Source: Candidatus Bathyarchaeota archaeon
GTDB lineage: Archaea; Asgardarchaeota; Lokiarchaeia; Sigyniarchaeales; Sigyniarchaeaceae
Direction of reading: 5' to 3'
NCBI GenBank assembly: GCA_014729935.1
Contig: WJJB01000503.1
Coordinates: forward strand, 1 to 6,985
Length of the DNA: 6,985 nt
This document shows positions 6,331 to 6,985 of the stretch, one piece after another (the first letter of the stretch is position 1; every line of letters begins with the position of its first letter). Below the pieces are notes generated by a model, which did not search any database, was not told where the DNA came from, and saw only the letters and a list, made by a program, of their open reading frames with translations. The position numbers and the translations under genes were made by a program.

Positions 6331-6985
6331 ATGCGTGTTCCCAAATTAAGGACGCTTCTCAAGAATAACACTGGAAAATTCCTAATACTAACCATCTCCC
6401 TTCATGTCATCGTGTATTACGTGTTGCTGTTCCTTCGACCGATCATTCCAGAGGAATCTCGCCAAGTTATCTTCCTCACCAATGATTTCAAGGATAGTTT
6501 CTTGGTTGCCGTACAGCGTTTTTGGGAAAATCCCACGACCATGTACACTCTCAATCCATTAATCACCTACAGGAACCTGCCAGCGACCATACTGTACTAT
6601 TCCATCTTTTATTTCCTGCCAGTGCCAGGATGGCATTACAAATTGATCGCCTTTTCCACCTGCACCTTGGCATGGACTATGGGCTGTTGCGTCCTTATTT
6701 CAAAGATCATGGACACCAAGCAATTCCAACGAATGAAGGTGAGCCATACGTTGATTGGAGACAAGTATTTCATCATTTCCTTGTTCCTGCTTTGTCCATT
6801 CCACGCGGGAGAATACATTATTGGTAATACCGATACCATCACGTGCTTTTTCGTGCTGGCGGGGGTGTATTACTTGCTCAAGGGGGCACCTCATCTTGCC
6901 ATCTTCTACTGGGGTATCGGAGCGATGTTCAAGATTACAGTTGTCATACTCGTCGTTTTCTTCATCATCACGGCGACATTCAAGC
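6331..6985 (+). CDS. Multi-pass membrane protein, probable GT-C (GT87-like) glycosyltransferase, 5' part
   Basis: The frame is open from the ATG at 6331 to the window end: 218 codons plus one base, so the C-terminus is missing. Hydrophobic segments lie at about residues 17-36, 83-98, 104-123, 145-159, 169-184 and 188-213. After the first helix comes a probably external loop with N-D-F (51-53), then N-P-L-I-T-Y-R-N-L-P (75-84). This order resembles the acidic catalytic loop and YPPL-like motif of polyprenol-phosphate-sugar-dependent GT-C transferases such as the GT87 and PIG-M families. Further on, G-N-T-D-T-I (165-170), then L-L-K-G, then G-I-G-A-M-F-K-I (195-202) match the cytoplasmic face pattern G-x-x-D, KG, G-x-x-x-K seen in these families. 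Asp52 is the best candidate catalytic base. It follows the sequon-rich surface protein by 73 bases on the same strand, so a role in surface glycan building is plausible. The membrane protein call is firm; the family is likely, and the sugar and acceptor are unknown. Confidence 0.7.
   Translation, partial: MRVPKLRTLLKNNTGKFLILTISLHVIVYYVLLFLRPIIPEESRQVIFLTNDFKDSFLVAVQRFWENPTTMYTLNPLITYRNLPATILYYSIFYFLPVPGWHYKLIAFSTCTLAWTMGCCVLISKIMDTKQFQRMKVSHTLIGDKYFIISLFLLCPFHAGEYIIGNTDTITCFFVLAGVYYLLKGAPHLAIFYWGIGAMFKITVVILVVFFIITATFK

Noticed and set aside
6522..6827. A 101-codon plus-strand open frame near the end of the window
   Set aside because: It overlaps the membrane protein in another frame, has no ribosome site, and its translation is His-rich and low in coherent hydrophobic segments, unlike the true frame.

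Overview
The window reads as a piece of an archaeal chromosome, possibly from the Asgard archaea, but this is an inference. The signs are two ribosome-binding sites of archaeal type (AAGGAGGG before one gene, GGTGAT before another), and a very large type I membrane protein. That protein is packed with N-glycosylation sequons and built from beta-propeller, lectin-like and Ig-like modules. No rRNA, tRNA or universal marker gene is present to fix the lineage. All recognisable genes lie on the + strand.

Layout: (1) Bases 1-122 hold the last 39 codons of a gene whose TGA stop directly abuts the next ATG. Its end resembles the C-terminus of thioredoxin-fold [2Fe-2S] proteins of the NuoE/HydC type, but only tentatively. 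(2) Bases 123-1652 encode a 509-residue [FeFe] hydrogenase with an iron-sulfur-rich N-terminal half and all H-cluster motifs; it looks like the monomeric group B kind. (3) A 108-base gap has a weak TATA-like box and a pyrimidine tract. (4) Bases 1761-6257 encode a 1498-residue exported protein with a signal peptide, a duplicated N-terminal lectin-like/Ig-like part, two six-bladed arylsulfotransferase-like propellers each followed by an Ig-like domain, one C-terminal transmembrane helix and a short cytoplasmic tail. (5) After a 73-base gap, bases 6331-6985 start a multi-pass membrane protein resembling GT-C (GT87-like) glycosyltransferases, cut by the window edge.

How they may fit together: the first two genes look like one transcription unit for H2 metabolism linked to low-potential electron carriers. 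The last two may form a cell-surface unit, with a heavily glycosylated anchored propeller protein followed by a polyprenol-sugar-dependent glycosyltransferase. Nothing in the sequence links the hydrogenase unit with the surface unit beyond shared strand and proximity. The most unusual points are the apparently archaeal [FeFe] hydrogenase and the double propeller, in which both copies keep the same His/Asn/Arg pattern at the expected active centre of arylsulfotransferases.
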